Below are positions 51,398 through 59,811 of a stretch of 64,000 bases of DNA, in pieces. Below the pieces are notes generated by a model. The model was not told where the DNA came from. It saw nothing but the letters and a program-made list of their open reading frames with translations, and did no database searches. This DNA is from DASPWW01 sp963756745 (GTDB lineage: Bacteria; Actinomycetota; Thermoleophilia; Solirubrobacterales; 70-9): positions 124,001-188,000 of the forward strand of contig CAVWOU010000009.1 in the NCBI GenBank assembly GCA_963756745.1, written 5' to 3'. How positions within the stretch are numbered: the stretch's first letter is position 1; each line of letters opens with the position of its first letter. The position numbers and the translations under genes are program-made.

Positions 51398-52087
51398 CTA
51401 GAGCGTCGCGCTGAGCAGTGGCTCGGTGGTCGGGTGGGTGCTGCCGCCGCGCGGCTCGCGCGAGACCAACACCGCCTCGGCATCCTCGAGCCCGGGGATG
51501 GTGGCGGTCGCGGTGCCGCCCTGGCCGGGCACGAACAGGGTCGAGGGCTCAAGCTCGGCCTGATCGGGCTTCTGGATCCAGGCCTGGAAGACCTCGTCGC
51601 GCTGCAGCGGCGGCAGCCCGCTCGCATGCAGGGTCCCGGAGTCGTTCTCGACGACGAGCTCGGCCTCGGCCCGCGGGGCCGCCGGCGAGGGATTCGCCTG
51701 GAACGTCGAGCTGTCGGACTCACCCCGCAGCGAGTATCCGACCACGCCCGCGGCGATCACCGCTGCCGCTCCGAGCGCCGCCACCGCAGGCCGGGGCATC
51801 GCCAGCCACGAGGGCCACCAGCTCCGCCGTCGCTCGGGCTTCGACTCCTTGCGCGCTTCGGAGCGGACGATCGCGAGCAGCTCCCCGCGGAGTCGGGGCG
51901 GCGGCGCCACCTGCGTCGCGGAGGCGGGCAGGGCGTCGACGGCGGGCCGCAGCCAGCGAAGGTCCGCGCGACAGCGCTCGCACCCGGCGAGGTGGTCCTC
52001 GAAGGCCTCCTCCTCACGCTGATCGAGCGCGCCGAGCGCCCACGCCGCGAGATCGTCCTCCCATCGGCTGTGGTCCTCGGCGCTTAT
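51398..52087 (-). CDS. Anti-sigma factor, RskA type with zinc-finger domain
   Basis: A 229-residue protein: N-terminal anti-sigma domain (DDLAAWALGALDQREEEAFE, then HLAGCERCRADL with a HX3CX2C zinc motif), a transmembrane helix near 105-122, and an extracytoplasmic RskA domain (GLPPLQRDEVFQAWI, then ATIPGLEDAEAVLVSREPRG). No ATG, GTG or TTG start exists; translation would have to begin at ATA 52087, which overlaps the sigma TAA as ATAA. One base change from ATGA would explain this. It should hold the sigma factor at the membrane until proteolysis. Confidence 0.85.
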   Translation of the reverse strand: MSAEDHSRWEDDLAAWALGALDQREEEAFEDHLAGCERCRADLRWLRPAVDALPASATQVAPPPRLRGELLAIVRSEARKESKPERRRSWWPSWLAMPRPAVAALGAAAVIAAGVVGYSLRGESDSSTFQANPSPAAPRAEAELVVENDSGTLHASGLPPLQRDEVFQAWIQKPDQAELEPSTLFVPGQGGTATATIPGLEDAEAVLVSREPRGGSTHPTTEPLLSATL

Positions 52088-52662
52088 TCGACCACCCCCT
52101 CGGCGAACCGCGCCCGGATCTTCTCCAGGCCGAGTCGCATCCGCCCCTTGACTGTGCCGAGTGGCATCTCGAGCATTCTTGCGATCTCCGAGTGAGTGAA
52201 GCCGCCGAAGTACGCCAGCTCGATGACCTGCGACTGCTCGTTGGGAAGCGCGCCGAGCGCGCCCCTCACCTGGCGGGCGGTCTCCCGGCGCAGCGCCTCG
52301 GCCTCGGTGCGCTCCGGCGCCGCCTTGCTCTCCAGCGCCGCTTCGTCGTCGAGATCGAGCTTCGGGGCGCGGCCGCCCTCCCGGCGAAGGGCGTCGATCG
52401 CGCGGTTGCGAACAATGCCGAGCGTCCACGCGCGCACGCTGCCCCGCGTGGCGTCGTAGCGCGCCCGGCTGCGCCAGATCGACAGGAAGGCCTCCTGGGT
52501 GACGTCCTCGGCTGCCTGCGGGTCGCCGACGATACGGTGGGCGAGGGAGTACGCCGCGCCCCCGTGGCGGTCGTAATAGACCTCGAACGCCGCCGCGTCC
52601 TTGCGCGCCATCAGCGGCATCAGGTCCTCGTCCGCGAGCTTCTGGAGCGCTTCCGCGTTCAT
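52084..52662 (-). CDS. ECF sigma factor, SigK-like
   Basis: A 192-residue ECF sigma factor: region 2 with FEVYYDRHGGAAYSLAHRIV, DPQAAEDVTQEAFLSIWR and RAWTLGIVRNRAIDALRR; region 4 with ALGALPNEQSQVIELAYFGG, FTHSEIARMLEMPLGTVKGR and MRLGLEKIR. The ATG at 52662 is preferred over TTG 52701. Its stop overlaps the RskA-type anti-sigma gene, the standard arrangement. Mycobacterial SigK pairs control redox-responsive antigens; the regulon here is unknown. Confidence 0.93.
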   Translation of the reverse strand: MNAEALQKLADEDLMPLMARKDAAAFEVYYDRHGGAAYSLAHRIVGDPQAAEDVTQEAFLSIWRSRARYDATRGSVRAWTLGIVRNRAIDALRREGGRAPKLDLDDEAALESKAAPERTEAEALRRETARQVRGALGALPNEQSQVIELAYFGGFTHSEIARMLEMPLGTVKGRMRLGLEKIRARFAEGVVE

Positions 52663-52755
52663 CGCGCTGATCCAATCGGGCCGATCACTCGCATCATCCA
52701 ATCAAGCAATACGCTCACCCGGAGCGCGCGGATCACCGCGCAAGGAGGGAATCCA

Positions 52756-53177
52756 ATGGAGATGCAACCAGCCCGGCCCGCCTTTACGCGCTTCTCGTCG
52801 GCGGCGCGCTCACGATCGCGGGCATCATCGGGTTCTTCTACGACTCCAGCTTCGACACCGGGACCTCGCTCACGTCCGACGACGTGTTCGGGATCCTCGC
52901 GGTCAACGGCTGGCACAACGTGGTGCACATCGTCACCGGACTCCTCGGCCTCGCCGCGGTCGGGTACGCGGCCCGCACGTATGCGCTCGTGCTCGGGCTC
53001 GTGTACGTGGTCGTGGCGGTGTGGGGGTTCGCGGAGACCTCGGGCGGGGTCGGTGTGATCCTCGACTTCTTCCCGGTCAACACCGAGGACAACGTGCTGC
53101 ACCTCGTGCTCGGACTCACCGGGCTCGCCGCCGGAGCGGCGACGCAGAAGGCGAGTACCGCCCAACCCGCTGGTTAG
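52756..53177 (+). pseudogene. DUF4383 membrane protein with early frameshift
   Basis: A DUF4383 protein of about 140 residues. The ATG at 52756 has an ideal AAGGAGGG site, but its frame is lost after four codons (MEMQ). Restoring one A at about 52767 gives MEMQTSPARLYALLVGGALT and joins directly to IAGIIGFFYDSSFDTG and FGILAVNGWHNVVHIVTGLL, which is in the frame ending at 53177. Four transmembrane helices follow the family pattern. The fault is a one-base deletion in a short A run. Function of the family is unknown. Confidence 0.8.
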
Positions 53178-53504
53178 TTAGTCCAACCGCGAGCGGATCG
53201 AGCCGGCGACGCCGCGAAGGCCGCCGGCGCCGCGCCGGCGGCGAAGCCCGAGCAGCACGAGCGCCGTGCCGGCGAGGCCGCCGGCGGCCACCGCGGCCAC
53301 CGGGCGCACCCAGTTGCGCGGGTCGCGCAGCGCTGCCAGCTCGGCGTCGGACAGCTCGTCGGCCCAGGCGGACAGCTCCGTCGCCGCGGCCTCGGTGACG
53401 GCCGACATCGTCTCCTCGAGCCTGCCGGCGAGGTCGTCGGGCGGCTCGATCGGCCTCAGGGCGTCGGCCAGCAGCCGCTCGAAGTCGGGGCCGGTATCAG
53501 CCAT
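53178..53504 (-). CDS. Small single-helix membrane protein next to a sigma factor
   Basis: A 108-residue protein: an acidic helical N-terminal half (FERLLADALRPIEPPDDLAG, LEETMSAVTEAAATELSAW) and one transmembrane helix at about 68-88 followed by an arginine-rich end. No zinc motif is present. Lying directly after the sigma gene on the same strand, it could be its anti-sigma factor or a stress-related DUF3618-like protein, but the family is not recognised with certainty. Confidence 0.6.
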   Translation of the reverse strand: MADTGPDFERLLADALRPIEPPDDLAGRLEETMSAVTEAAATELSAWADELSDAELAALRDPRNWVRPVAAVAAGGLAGTALVLLGLRRRRGAGGLRGVAGSIRSRLD

Positions 53505-53553
53505 CACAATTCGCCTAGTTCGCGAGCGAACTTGGCGGTTTCGCGGTGTCTGA

Positions 53554-54096
53554 TCACTCCTCGTCCTCCTCCTCGATCTCTTCCTCGAGCTGCTTGATCG
53601 CCCTGTGGATCAGCACCTTCGTGGCGCCGTCCGTCCGCCCGAGCGCTCGCGCGATCTCGCGGTTGCTCATCCCGAGCGCGAAGCGCATGATCAGCGCGTC
53701 GCGTCGGTCCTCCGGCAGTTGCGTGAGACCGTCCATCACGCGGCGAAGCTCCTCCCGGCCCTCGACGATCTGGTCGGTCCCGTGGGGGTGCGAGATCGGG
53801 TCGACGCTGTCGAGCGCCGCGGTAGGCCGACGCGAGCGATCGCGGTGGAAGTTGGCGGCGAGGTTGTGAGCGATCCTGATCAGCCATGGGCGCAGCGGGC
53901 GTCCGTTCGACTCGCGGCGCGCCCGTTCGAAGTGTCTGTAGGCCTGTAGAAAGGTCTGCTCGGTGAGGTCCTCGGCGTCGTGATGGTTGCCGACCCGGTA
54001 GTAGGAGTAGGAGTAGACGTCGCGCAGGTGCGCTCGATACAGGTCCTCGAAGGCGCGGTCGAGCTCGGCCTTGGATGCGCTCCCTGGGTCTACCAC
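53554..54096 (-). CDS. ECF sigma factor
   Basis: A 180-residue ECF sigma factor: region 2 with FEDLYRAHLRDVYSYSYYRV, HHDAEDLTEQTFLQAYRHF and RPWLIRIAHNLAANFHRDR; region 4 with LTQLPEDRRDALIMRFALGM, SNREIARALGRTDGATKVLI and HRAIKQLEEE. The C-terminus is a run of Glu and Asp. It is followed by the small membrane-protein gene that may control it. Confidence 0.92.
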   Translation of the reverse strand: MVDPGSASKAELDRAFEDLYRAHLRDVYSYSYYRVGNHHDAEDLTEQTFLQAYRHFERARRESNGRPLRPWLIRIAHNLAANFHRDRSRRPTAALDSVDPISHPHGTDQIVEGREELRRVMDGLTQLPEDRRDALIMRFALGMSNREIARALGRTDGATKVLIHRAIKQLEEEIEEEDEE

Positions 54097-54135
54097 GCGC
54101 CAAGCGTAGACGTCCTGACTCCTCGCGCGACATGA

Positions 54136-55824
54136 TCACGCCGCCCGCCGCGAGCCCTCCGCGCGGCGCAGCCTGGATACCCACGCGCCGGTGTCGATGC
54201 GCCCCTCGATCAGCGCGGCGAGGCCCTCGAGCGCCGGTGCGTCGATCCCAGCCGCCGTCACCGTCTCCGCGCACAGGGGAACGGAGTCCAGCGCCTCCGA
54301 CGCCTGCCCGATCTGGTCCGGTATCTGCGCGGCGGGAACCCCGCTCCCGAGCAGCTCGCCGGCTCGCCGATTGCGGCTTCCCGGCGCCATCACGGTCGCG
54401 GTGAGGTCGCCGACGCCCGCCAATCCGGTGAACGTGTCGAGGTTCGCGCCGCCTGCCAGTCCGAAATCGACGCACTCGCGCCACACCTCGGCCGCAGCGA
54501 TCCCCGCCGCGTTCAGCCCGTGCGGCTCCGCCGCGGCGGCGGCGAGCGCGGCTGCGTTCTTCGCCACGCCCGCTATCTCCACGCCGACCACGTCCTCGGT
54601 CCGCTCGGCCAGCAGGCCTGCCCGGTCGAAGACCGCCCCGAGCTGCGAGCGCAGGTCGGCGTCGGCGCTTCCGAGCACGAGCGCCGCCATGCCGCTGACC
54701 GCCTCGCGCGCGTGCGCGGGCCCGCCCAAAGACGCGATCGCCCTGGCGCGCACGCGCCCGGCCACGTACGCGGTCGGCAGCGTCCCGATCGGCGGGACGA
54801 GCCCCTTGGTCAGCATCAGGACCGCCGAGCGCCCGCCGATGCGGTCGGCCGTCGCCCCGATGGCGGCTGGAAGCCCGGCCGAGGGGACCGCGAGCACAAT
54901 GAGATCGCTGCCCCCCAGCTCGATGTCGGCGGCCCGCTTGATGGCGATTCCCTCCGGCAGTTCGACTCCCGGCAGGTAGCGCTCGTTGACCCGCGTCGCC
55001 GCGATGCGTTCGGCGTCCTCCCTGGTGCGGGTGCCGAGCTGGACCTCGAGCCCGCCGCGAGCGAGCAGGATCGCCATCGCAGTCCCCCAGCTCCCCGATC
55101 CGATGATCGCCGCCTTGCGCAGCGGAGGGAGGCCACCGAGCCACTCCCATTGAAGCTCGATGTTCGGCCAGATGCGAGCCGTGACGGTCTCGGCGAGGGC
55201 CGGCGAGGGCCGATCGGTGCGCGGGAACGTCATCACTCGGCCGACGCGAAGCTTGACCTTGCGCGGCCTGACCCGCCATCCACGCCGCACGTGCTCGGTG
55301 CCGAGCACGGCGATCGGCAGCACCGCCGCGCCGGTCTCGAGCGCGAGCCGCCCCACTCCTCGCTTCGGCTCGGCGAGCGAGCCGGCTCGGATTCGCGTGC
55401 CCTCGGGGAAGATGCACACGGCGCCGCCGCGCTCGAGGATCATGCGCGCGGTCGTCATCGCCTCGGTGTCGGACTCGCCGCGGCGGATCGGGAACGCGCC
55501 GAGCCGGGAGAGCAGCCAGCCCTGCCAGCGCCTCTCGAACAGCTCGACCTTCGCCACGAAGTGCAGCGGGCGCCGCCACGGGAGGGTGATGGCGATCACG
55601 AACGGATCCAGGAAGCTGCGGTGGTTCGCGGCGACGAGCAGCGGGCCGCTGAGGTGCGCGTGCTCGCGCCCGTAGCGGGCGAGGCGGAACCAGATCAGGC
55701 ACGCCGGCTGGACGATCAGCCGCGCGATCAGATACAGCATGAAGTTGGCGCCGTGCTCGCGCGCGTACGCGTGGTAGCCGGCCAGCCGCTGCTCGCTCAC
55801 GCACACTTCTACACGCTCCTCCAC
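54136..55824 (-). CDS. Acyltransferase (PlsC-like) fused to glycerol-3-phosphate dehydrogenase (GpsA)
   Basis: A 562-residue two-domain enzyme. Residues 25-225 form a PlsC-type acyltransferase with the HX4D site in AANHRSFLDPF (His68, Asp73) and the IFPEGTRIRAGS motif. Residues 236-550 are GpsA: the NAD loop IGSGSWGTAMAILLARGG, LAVPSAGLPAAI, SLGGPAHAREAVSGM, and the catalytic helix VEIAGVAKNAAALAAAAAE with GLAGVGDLTATV. GpsA makes sn-glycerol 3-phosphate and PlsC acylates the lysophosphatidate formed from it, so the fusion links two steps of phospholipid synthesis. The exact GTG start is uncertain. Confidence 0.92.
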   Translation of the reverse strand: MEERVEVCVSEQRLAGYHAYAREHGANFMLYLIARLIVQPACLIWFRLARYGREHAHLSGPLLVAANHRSFLDPFVIAITLPWRRPLHFVAKVELFERRWQGWLLSRLGAFPIRRGESDTEAMTTARMILERGGAVCIFPEGTRIRAGSLAEPKRGVGRLALETGAAVLPIAVLGTEHVRRGWRVRPRKVKLRVGRVMTFPRTDRPSPALAETVTARIWPNIELQWEWLGGLPPLRKAAIIGSGSWGTAMAILLARGGLEVQLGTRTREDAERIAATRVNERYLPGVELPEGIAIKRAADIELGGSDLIVLAVPSAGLPAAIGATADRIGGRSAVLMLTKGLVPPIGTLPTAYVAGRVRARAIASLGGPAHAREAVSGMAALVLGSADADLRSQLGAVFDRAGLLAERTEDVVGVEIAGVAKNAAALAAAAAEPHGLNAAGIAAAEVWRECVDFGLAGGANLDTFTGLAGVGDLTATVMAPGSRNRRAGELLGSGVPAAQIPDQIGQASEALDSVPLCAETVTAAGIDAPALEGLAALIEGRIDTGAWVSRLRRAEGSRRAA

Positions 55825-55875
55825 ACCCCGTTACTGGCCGGAATCGGGGCGGTCGGAACCGCCCTCGGAGCCCGC

Positions 55876-56868
55876 CTACCAGGCGGAGGCGAGGATCTCC
55901 GTGAGCTCCGCAGAAGTCGGCGGGTTCGGGGTCCGCGCCAACTCGGGACGCTGCATCGCCACCTCGACGACTTTCCCGAGCAGCTTCCTGTCGGCGCCGA
56001 GCTCGCCGAGGCGCACAGGGCCACCGGCGAGCTCGTCGATTCGCTCGCCGATCCGCGCGGGCTCGGTGCCGAGGACGTCGGCGAGCGACGCGATCGCGGC
56101 CGGGGCCCGATCGCGCATCGCATCCATGACCCGCGGAAGGACGGCCGCGTAGGTCTCGGCGTGGGGCGTCCCGCACACGCGGACCACCGTCTGGCACAGC
56201 ACGTGCTGGACCGCGAACCCCGTCGAGTCGACCGCGTACCCGCACAGGATCGCGCCGAGCGCGAGCGCGTCGCGATCGCGCTCCTCGCGGGGTTGGTCGA
56301 GCGCGGCAGCGATCGACCCGGCGCCGCGAAGCGCCGCCATCTCCGCCACCGGGTTCGCGAGCGGCACATACAGCGACTCGGCCCCGTGGGCGAGTGCGTT
56401 CATCGCCGTCGCGCGGAGCTGGCGCTCGGGCACGCTCGTCATCGGCTCGGGATCGGCGAGCACGAGGGCGGGGCGCACGCGGCGCGCCGCGTCGTGGCCG
56501 TCCGGGAGCCTGTGGATCGTCGTCATCGGCGCACCCGAGAGCGTGGTCGGGATCGCGCACGCGCGGGTGCCGCGCACGGCCGCGATCGCCTTCGCGGTAT
56601 CGACCACGCGGCCGCCGCCGAGGGCGAGGAGATCCTTCGCGGAGACCGCGTCGAGGATCGCCGCGGCAGCTTCGGGCACGCTCGCGGCCGGGACGTGGTG
56701 AACGGCCCCGGTCGCGAGCTCGTTCGGCGCGGCGGCGAGAGCCCGCGGGGTACTGAGGAGCTCGAATTCCTCCCACCCGTGTTCGCGCAGGAGCGCGGGC
56801 GCATCCTCGAGCGCCCCGCGGCGAAACACGATCGTCCGCTCGCCGTCTTTCCAGGTGAAATCGGTCAA
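55876..56868 (-). CDS. Iron-containing alcohol dehydrogenase, maleylacetate reductase-like
   Basis: A 330-residue protein of the Fe-ADH fold: LLALGGGRVVDTAKAIAAVR (cofactor site), IPTTLSGAPMTTIHRLPDGH, MNALAHGAESLYVPLANPV and VQHVLCQTVVRVCGTPHAET, with histidines placed as metal ligands. The pattern matches maleylacetate reductase-like members, but no aromatic-degradation genes are nearby. The TTG start at 56868 is the first base after, and overlaps, the last base of tRNA-Thr; GTG further in is possible. It probably shares the tRNA transcript. Confidence 0.85.
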   Translation of the reverse strand: MTDFTWKDGERTIVFRRGALEDAPALLREHGWEEFELLSTPRALAAAPNELATGAVHHVPAASVPEAAAAILDAVSAKDLLALGGGRVVDTAKAIAAVRGTRACAIPTTLSGAPMTTIHRLPDGHDAARRVRPALVLADPEPMTSVPERQLRATAMNALAHGAESLYVPLANPVAEMAALRGAGSIAAALDQPREERDRDALALGAILCGYAVDSTGFAVQHVLCQTVVRVCGTPHAETYAAVLPRVMDAMRDRAPAAIASLADVLGTEPARIGERIDELAGGPVRLGELGADRKLLGKVVEVAMQRPELARTPNPPTSAELTEILASAW

Positions 56869-56940
56869 GCCCGCCCTCGGATTCGAACCGAGACTCTCGT
56901 CATTACAAATGACGCGCTCTGCCAGTTGAGCTAGGCGGGC
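56868..56940 (-). tRNA. tRNA-Thr (anticodon UGU)
   Basis: A 73-base cloverleaf: acceptor GCCCGCC with GGCGGGC, D-arm GCTC/GAGC, anticodon stem GTCAT/ATGAC with loop TTTGTAA (anticodon TGT), T-arm CTCGG/CCGAG around TTCGAAT. Discriminator U; CCA is not encoded. The dehydrogenase gene starts at its last base. Confidence 0.96.
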
Positions 56941-57099
56941 AATTCGTAGTCAGCCGCCCAGTTGACGCCTTGTCCTTGGCGGTTCACCGTCGGTTCCACG
57001 CGCAAGTACATGCACCTTCCCTGGGGGCATCCTCGACGGGGACAGAATAGACACGACCGGTCTCAGGACAGTGCACATTACGGCCCGCTTGCCGGTCCG

Positions 57100-58182
57100 C
57101 TACGGCCGCGCCGCGGTGAGGGCGAACGGGCCGGCGCCCTTGAAGCGGCGGACGACCACCCGCACCTCGCGGTTACCGCACACCGTGTATCGGAGCGTCT
57201 CGTCGGGGCCAGGGTGAGCCGCCCGCTTAAGCACCCGATCCCGGTTCGGGCCGAGCAGCTCGAGGTCGAAGTCGGCGCCGGGCGGTCCGTCGAGGTCGAG
57301 CTTTAACCGCCCGTCGAGCGGAGTCTCGAGCCGCGTGACCTCACGCCGGTGCTCTCTCCCCAGCGTTCCCGACGACCCGCTCGACGTTCTTCTCGCCCAC
57401 GGCAGCGTGACGTCGTCGTGCAGCGCGGCGCGCGACCGCGGGTCGGGCCGCGCGATGTCCCAGATCCAATCGATCACGTCCGGGTAGTGATAGAAGGCGA
57501 ACGACTCGGCGAACGCCTCGCCGGGGTTCTCGAAATAGAACGAGGGGCGGATCTTGTGCTGCTTGATCCCGCGGCAGATCCCCTCCCGGGTGGACCACCG
57601 CTTTGTCCCGCGCGCGAGTGCGGTCCAGGGATTGTTGCTTCGGTTCGCGGCAACGTGGTGGCCGTACTCGTGCGCGATCACGAACTCCCGCGGGGGCTCG
57701 GCAAAGCCGCCATCCTCACCCGAGATCGCGATCTCCTCGGCGTCGGGGAAGTAGCACGCGAGCGCCCCGCCCCCGCAGGTTCGGCGCAGCTCCCCGGGAG
57801 TCATCAGCGACGCGGTCAGCTGGCTCATCTCGCCGGCGTGCAGCAGCGAGCCGAGAAAGTTGACCAGCTCCTGGGCGCGGATCTCGGGGTCGGCGTACGC
57901 GTCGGAGACGTGTACCCGCACGGTATAGCCGTCCGGTGTCTGGTAATCGCCCGAGTGATCCGAGCTGCTCGCGCCGGCGAGCTGCTCGGGCGCACCCTCG
58001 ATGACCCGGTCGCGCACCGGGCCGGCCGCCGGTCGCGGCGCGACGGCCCCGAGCGAGAGCGGATCGGCCTCGCGCTCCTCGGCGAGCGCCGAACCGCTCG
58101 AGAGCCCGATCAGGGGCAGGACGAGCAGGACGCCGAGCGCTCCCGTAAACCGGGCTCGATAACCCTGCCTGGCAGCTCGCAC
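57100..58182 (-). CDS. Secreted zinc metalloprotease-like protein (HEYGHH)
   Basis: A 360-residue exported protein with a signal peptide (residues 1-34, cut near ALA-EE). The zinc site is FVIAHEYGHHVAAN (His171, Glu172, His175) with a likely third ligand in ENPGEAFAESFAFYHYP. Cys136, Cys143 and Cys203 may form a disulfide. The last 85 residues form a beta domain like the PPC domain of secreted proteases (GADFDLELLGPNRD). I know no named family that fits fully. It follows sigH on the same strand. Confidence 0.72.
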   Translation of the reverse strand: MRAARQGYRARFTGALGVLLVLPLIGLSSGSALAEEREADPLSLGAVAPRPAAGPVRDRVIEGAPEQLAGASSSDHSGDYQTPDGYTVRVHVSDAYADPEIRAQELVNFLGSLLHAGEMSQLTASLMTPGELRRTCGGGALACYFPDAEEIAISGEDGGFAEPPREFVIAHEYGHHVAANRSNNPWTALARGTKRWSTREGICRGIKQHKIRPSFYFENPGEAFAESFAFYHYPDVIDWIWDIARPDPRSRAALHDDVTLPWARRTSSGSSGTLGREHRREVTRLETPLDGRLKLDLDGPPGADFDLELLGPNRDRVLKRAAHPGPDETLRYTVCGNREVRVVVRRFKGAGPFALTAARP

Positions 58183-58229
58183 ACCTCAATTATCGGCGAA
58201 CCGCCGCCGGGAGTCGACCGTCCCGGTGT

Positions 58230-58925
58230 CTACAGCTTCACCTCGCGCGACGCCAGGTGGATTCCCACCTTGCGCTTCACGCGCTGCAGCGCATTGTCGA
58301 CGGTCTTCGTGTCGCAGTCGAGCCGCTCGCCGACCACCTCGTACGAGTGCCCGTCCAGGTACAGCGACAGGACCCGGCTCTCGAGGTCCGAGAGAACGCT
58401 CGACAGGCATGCCACGAGGCTGTCGAGCTCTTCGCTCGCGATCACCTTGTTCGCGGGATCGTGGATCGCGGGACCCGGCAGCACGTCCTCGAGCGTCGCG
58501 TCGGAGTCGCTCTGACCTGCTGGCGATTGGCCGAACGAGACGTACTGGTTGAGCGGCGCGTGCTTGTGCCGGCTCGCCGTCTTCACAGCGGTGATGATCT
58601 GACGTGTGATGCAGAGCTCCGCAAAGTTGCGAAAGCTCGACTCACGGTCCGAGCGGAAGTCCCGCACCGCCTTGAACAGGCCCAGCAGGCCCTCCTGGTT
58701 CAGATCGTCGGCGTCGCCGCCGAGCAGGAAGTAGGCCGATGCCTTGAGCCGCACGAAGCCGCGGTAGCGACGCACGATCTGGTCGTATGAGCTCGCGTTG
58801 CCGCGCTTTGCGAGAGCGACGAGATACTCATCGTCAACCTCAGGTCTAGAGTCGGGTACGTGCTGAGCCGCCCCGGTACGGCGGGGAGCGGCGACAGGCA
58901 CGAACTCCTGGGTAGGTACTGCCAC
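58230..58925 (-). CDS. sigH: Sigma factor, SigH (Spo0H-like) family
   Basis: A 231-residue sigma factor of the Bacillus SigH type: DDEYLVALAKRGNASSYDQI, VRRYRGFVRLKASAYFL, DDLNQEGLLGLFKAVRDF and RNFAELCITRQIITAVKTA in region 2, then SDLESRVLSLYLDGHSYEVV and LDCDTKTVDNALQRVKRKVG in region 4. The GTG start has an AGGAGGG site. A promoter with TTGACA and TACACT lies 110 bases upstream. Confidence 0.93.
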   Translation of the reverse strand: MAVPTQEFVPVAAPRRTGAAQHVPDSRPEVDDEYLVALAKRGNASSYDQIVRRYRGFVRLKASAYFLLGGDADDLNQEGLLGLFKAVRDFRSDRESSFRNFAELCITRQIITAVKTASRHKHAPLNQYVSFGQSPAGQSDSDATLEDVLPGPAIHDPANKVIASEELDSLVACLSSVLSDLESRVLSLYLDGHSYEVVGERLDCDTKTVDNALQRVKRKVGIHLASREVKL

Positions 58926-59032
58926 TGGAACCCTCCTGTTTCGGGGTCTCGTGGCGCGCTACCTCCCCTGGCGCCGGTTCAGCGAACCTCGGTCTCAACT
59001 CTCAACCTGAAGTTCACCTTTATGACCAGGGA

Positions 59033-59060
59033 AGTGTACGGGTCGATGTTGTTCTGTCAA
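59033..59060 (-). promoter_or_regulatory. Candidate promoter of sigH
   Basis: -35 TTGACA (59060-59055) and -10 TACACT (59038-59033) with a 16-base spacer, between the rlmB stop and sigH. The implied leader is about 100 bases. The -35 box is perfect and the -10 box matches four of six bases. Confidence 0.5.
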
Positions 59061-59121
59061 CCCGCCCCTGCGTGCGGTGCAAAAACGCTTGCAGCGTCCG
59101 ACGGGGTGGTAGCGATCGTTG

Positions 59122-59811
59122 TCAGGCAGCACGGCGCTGGCGGGCGGCCTCGAACAGCAGCACGGCGGCCGCGGCGCCGACGTTCAGCGACTCGAGGCGC
59201 CCCGCCTGCGGGATCGACACGAGGGCATCGCACGCCGCAGCGACCCGGGGTCGGACTCCCTTGCCCTCGCCCCCCAGGACGAGGACCGTTCGCTCGCGCA
59301 GATCGACGGCGTCGTAGCGTGTCGGCGAATCGGCGCGCGCGCCGTACACCCACGCGCCCGCGCGCTTGGCGTCCGCCAGCCAGTCCGCGAGGTTGCGGGT
59401 GCGAGCGACGGGGAGGTGCTCTACCGCCCCCGCCGAGGCCTTGGCGGCGGCGGGTGTGACGTTCGCCGCGCGACGCGCCGGTATCACGACCCCCGCCGCG
59501 CCGGCGGCCTCCGCCGTGCGGCAGATCGCGCCGAGATTGCGCGGGTCCTGGACCTGGTCGAGCGCGACGACGAGCGCGGTCTCGCCGCCGAGCAGCGAGG
59601 AGGGGTCGGCGTACGGATACGGGTCCACCTCGGCGACGATTCCCTGGTGGTCGGGCGAGCCGGCGAGCCGGTTGAGCTCGGCGACTGGGAGCTCGTCCTG
59701 CGTCCACACGCGGTGCACGCGGCGCCTCCCGCGCCGCGCCTCCGCGACGGGGTTGCGCCCGTACACGACGTCGCGGTCGCGATTACGGCCGTCTGACGAG
59801 CCGAGCGCCAT
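59122..59811 (-). CDS. rlmB: 23S rRNA 2'-O-methyltransferase RlmB family
   Basis: A 229-residue SPOUT methyltransferase. The substrate-binding N-terminus reads DVVYGRNPVAEARRGRRRVH; the knot has LDQVQDPRNLGAICRTAEAA, LVLGGEGKGVRPRV and IPQAGRLESLNVGAAAAVLL. It methylates a guanosine in 23S rRNA (G2251 in E. coli). ATG 59811 lies inside the end of cysS, a usual partner in Gram-positives. Confidence 0.93.
   Translation of the reverse strand: MALGSSDGRNRDRDVVYGRNPVAEARRGRRRVHRVWTQDELPVAELNRLAGSPDHQGIVAEVDPYPYADPSSLLGGETALVVALDQVQDPRNLGAICRTAEAAGAAGVVIPARRAANVTPAAAKASAGAVEHLPVARTRNLADWLADAKRAGAWVYGARADSPTRYDAVDLRERTVLVLGGEGKGVRPRVAAACDALVSIPQAGRLESLNVGAAAAVLLFEAARQRRAA

Noticed and set aside
53504..56776. 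1090-residue minus-strand open frame
   Set aside because: It runs out of frame through the sigma, PlsC-GpsA and dehydrogenase genes, which each have strong family motifs.
56982..57003. Two Pho-box-like 11-mers (GTTCACCGTCG, GTTCCACGCGC) on the plus strand
   Set aside because: No plus-strand gene follows, and the second unit breaks the core; likely chance in GC-rich DNA.
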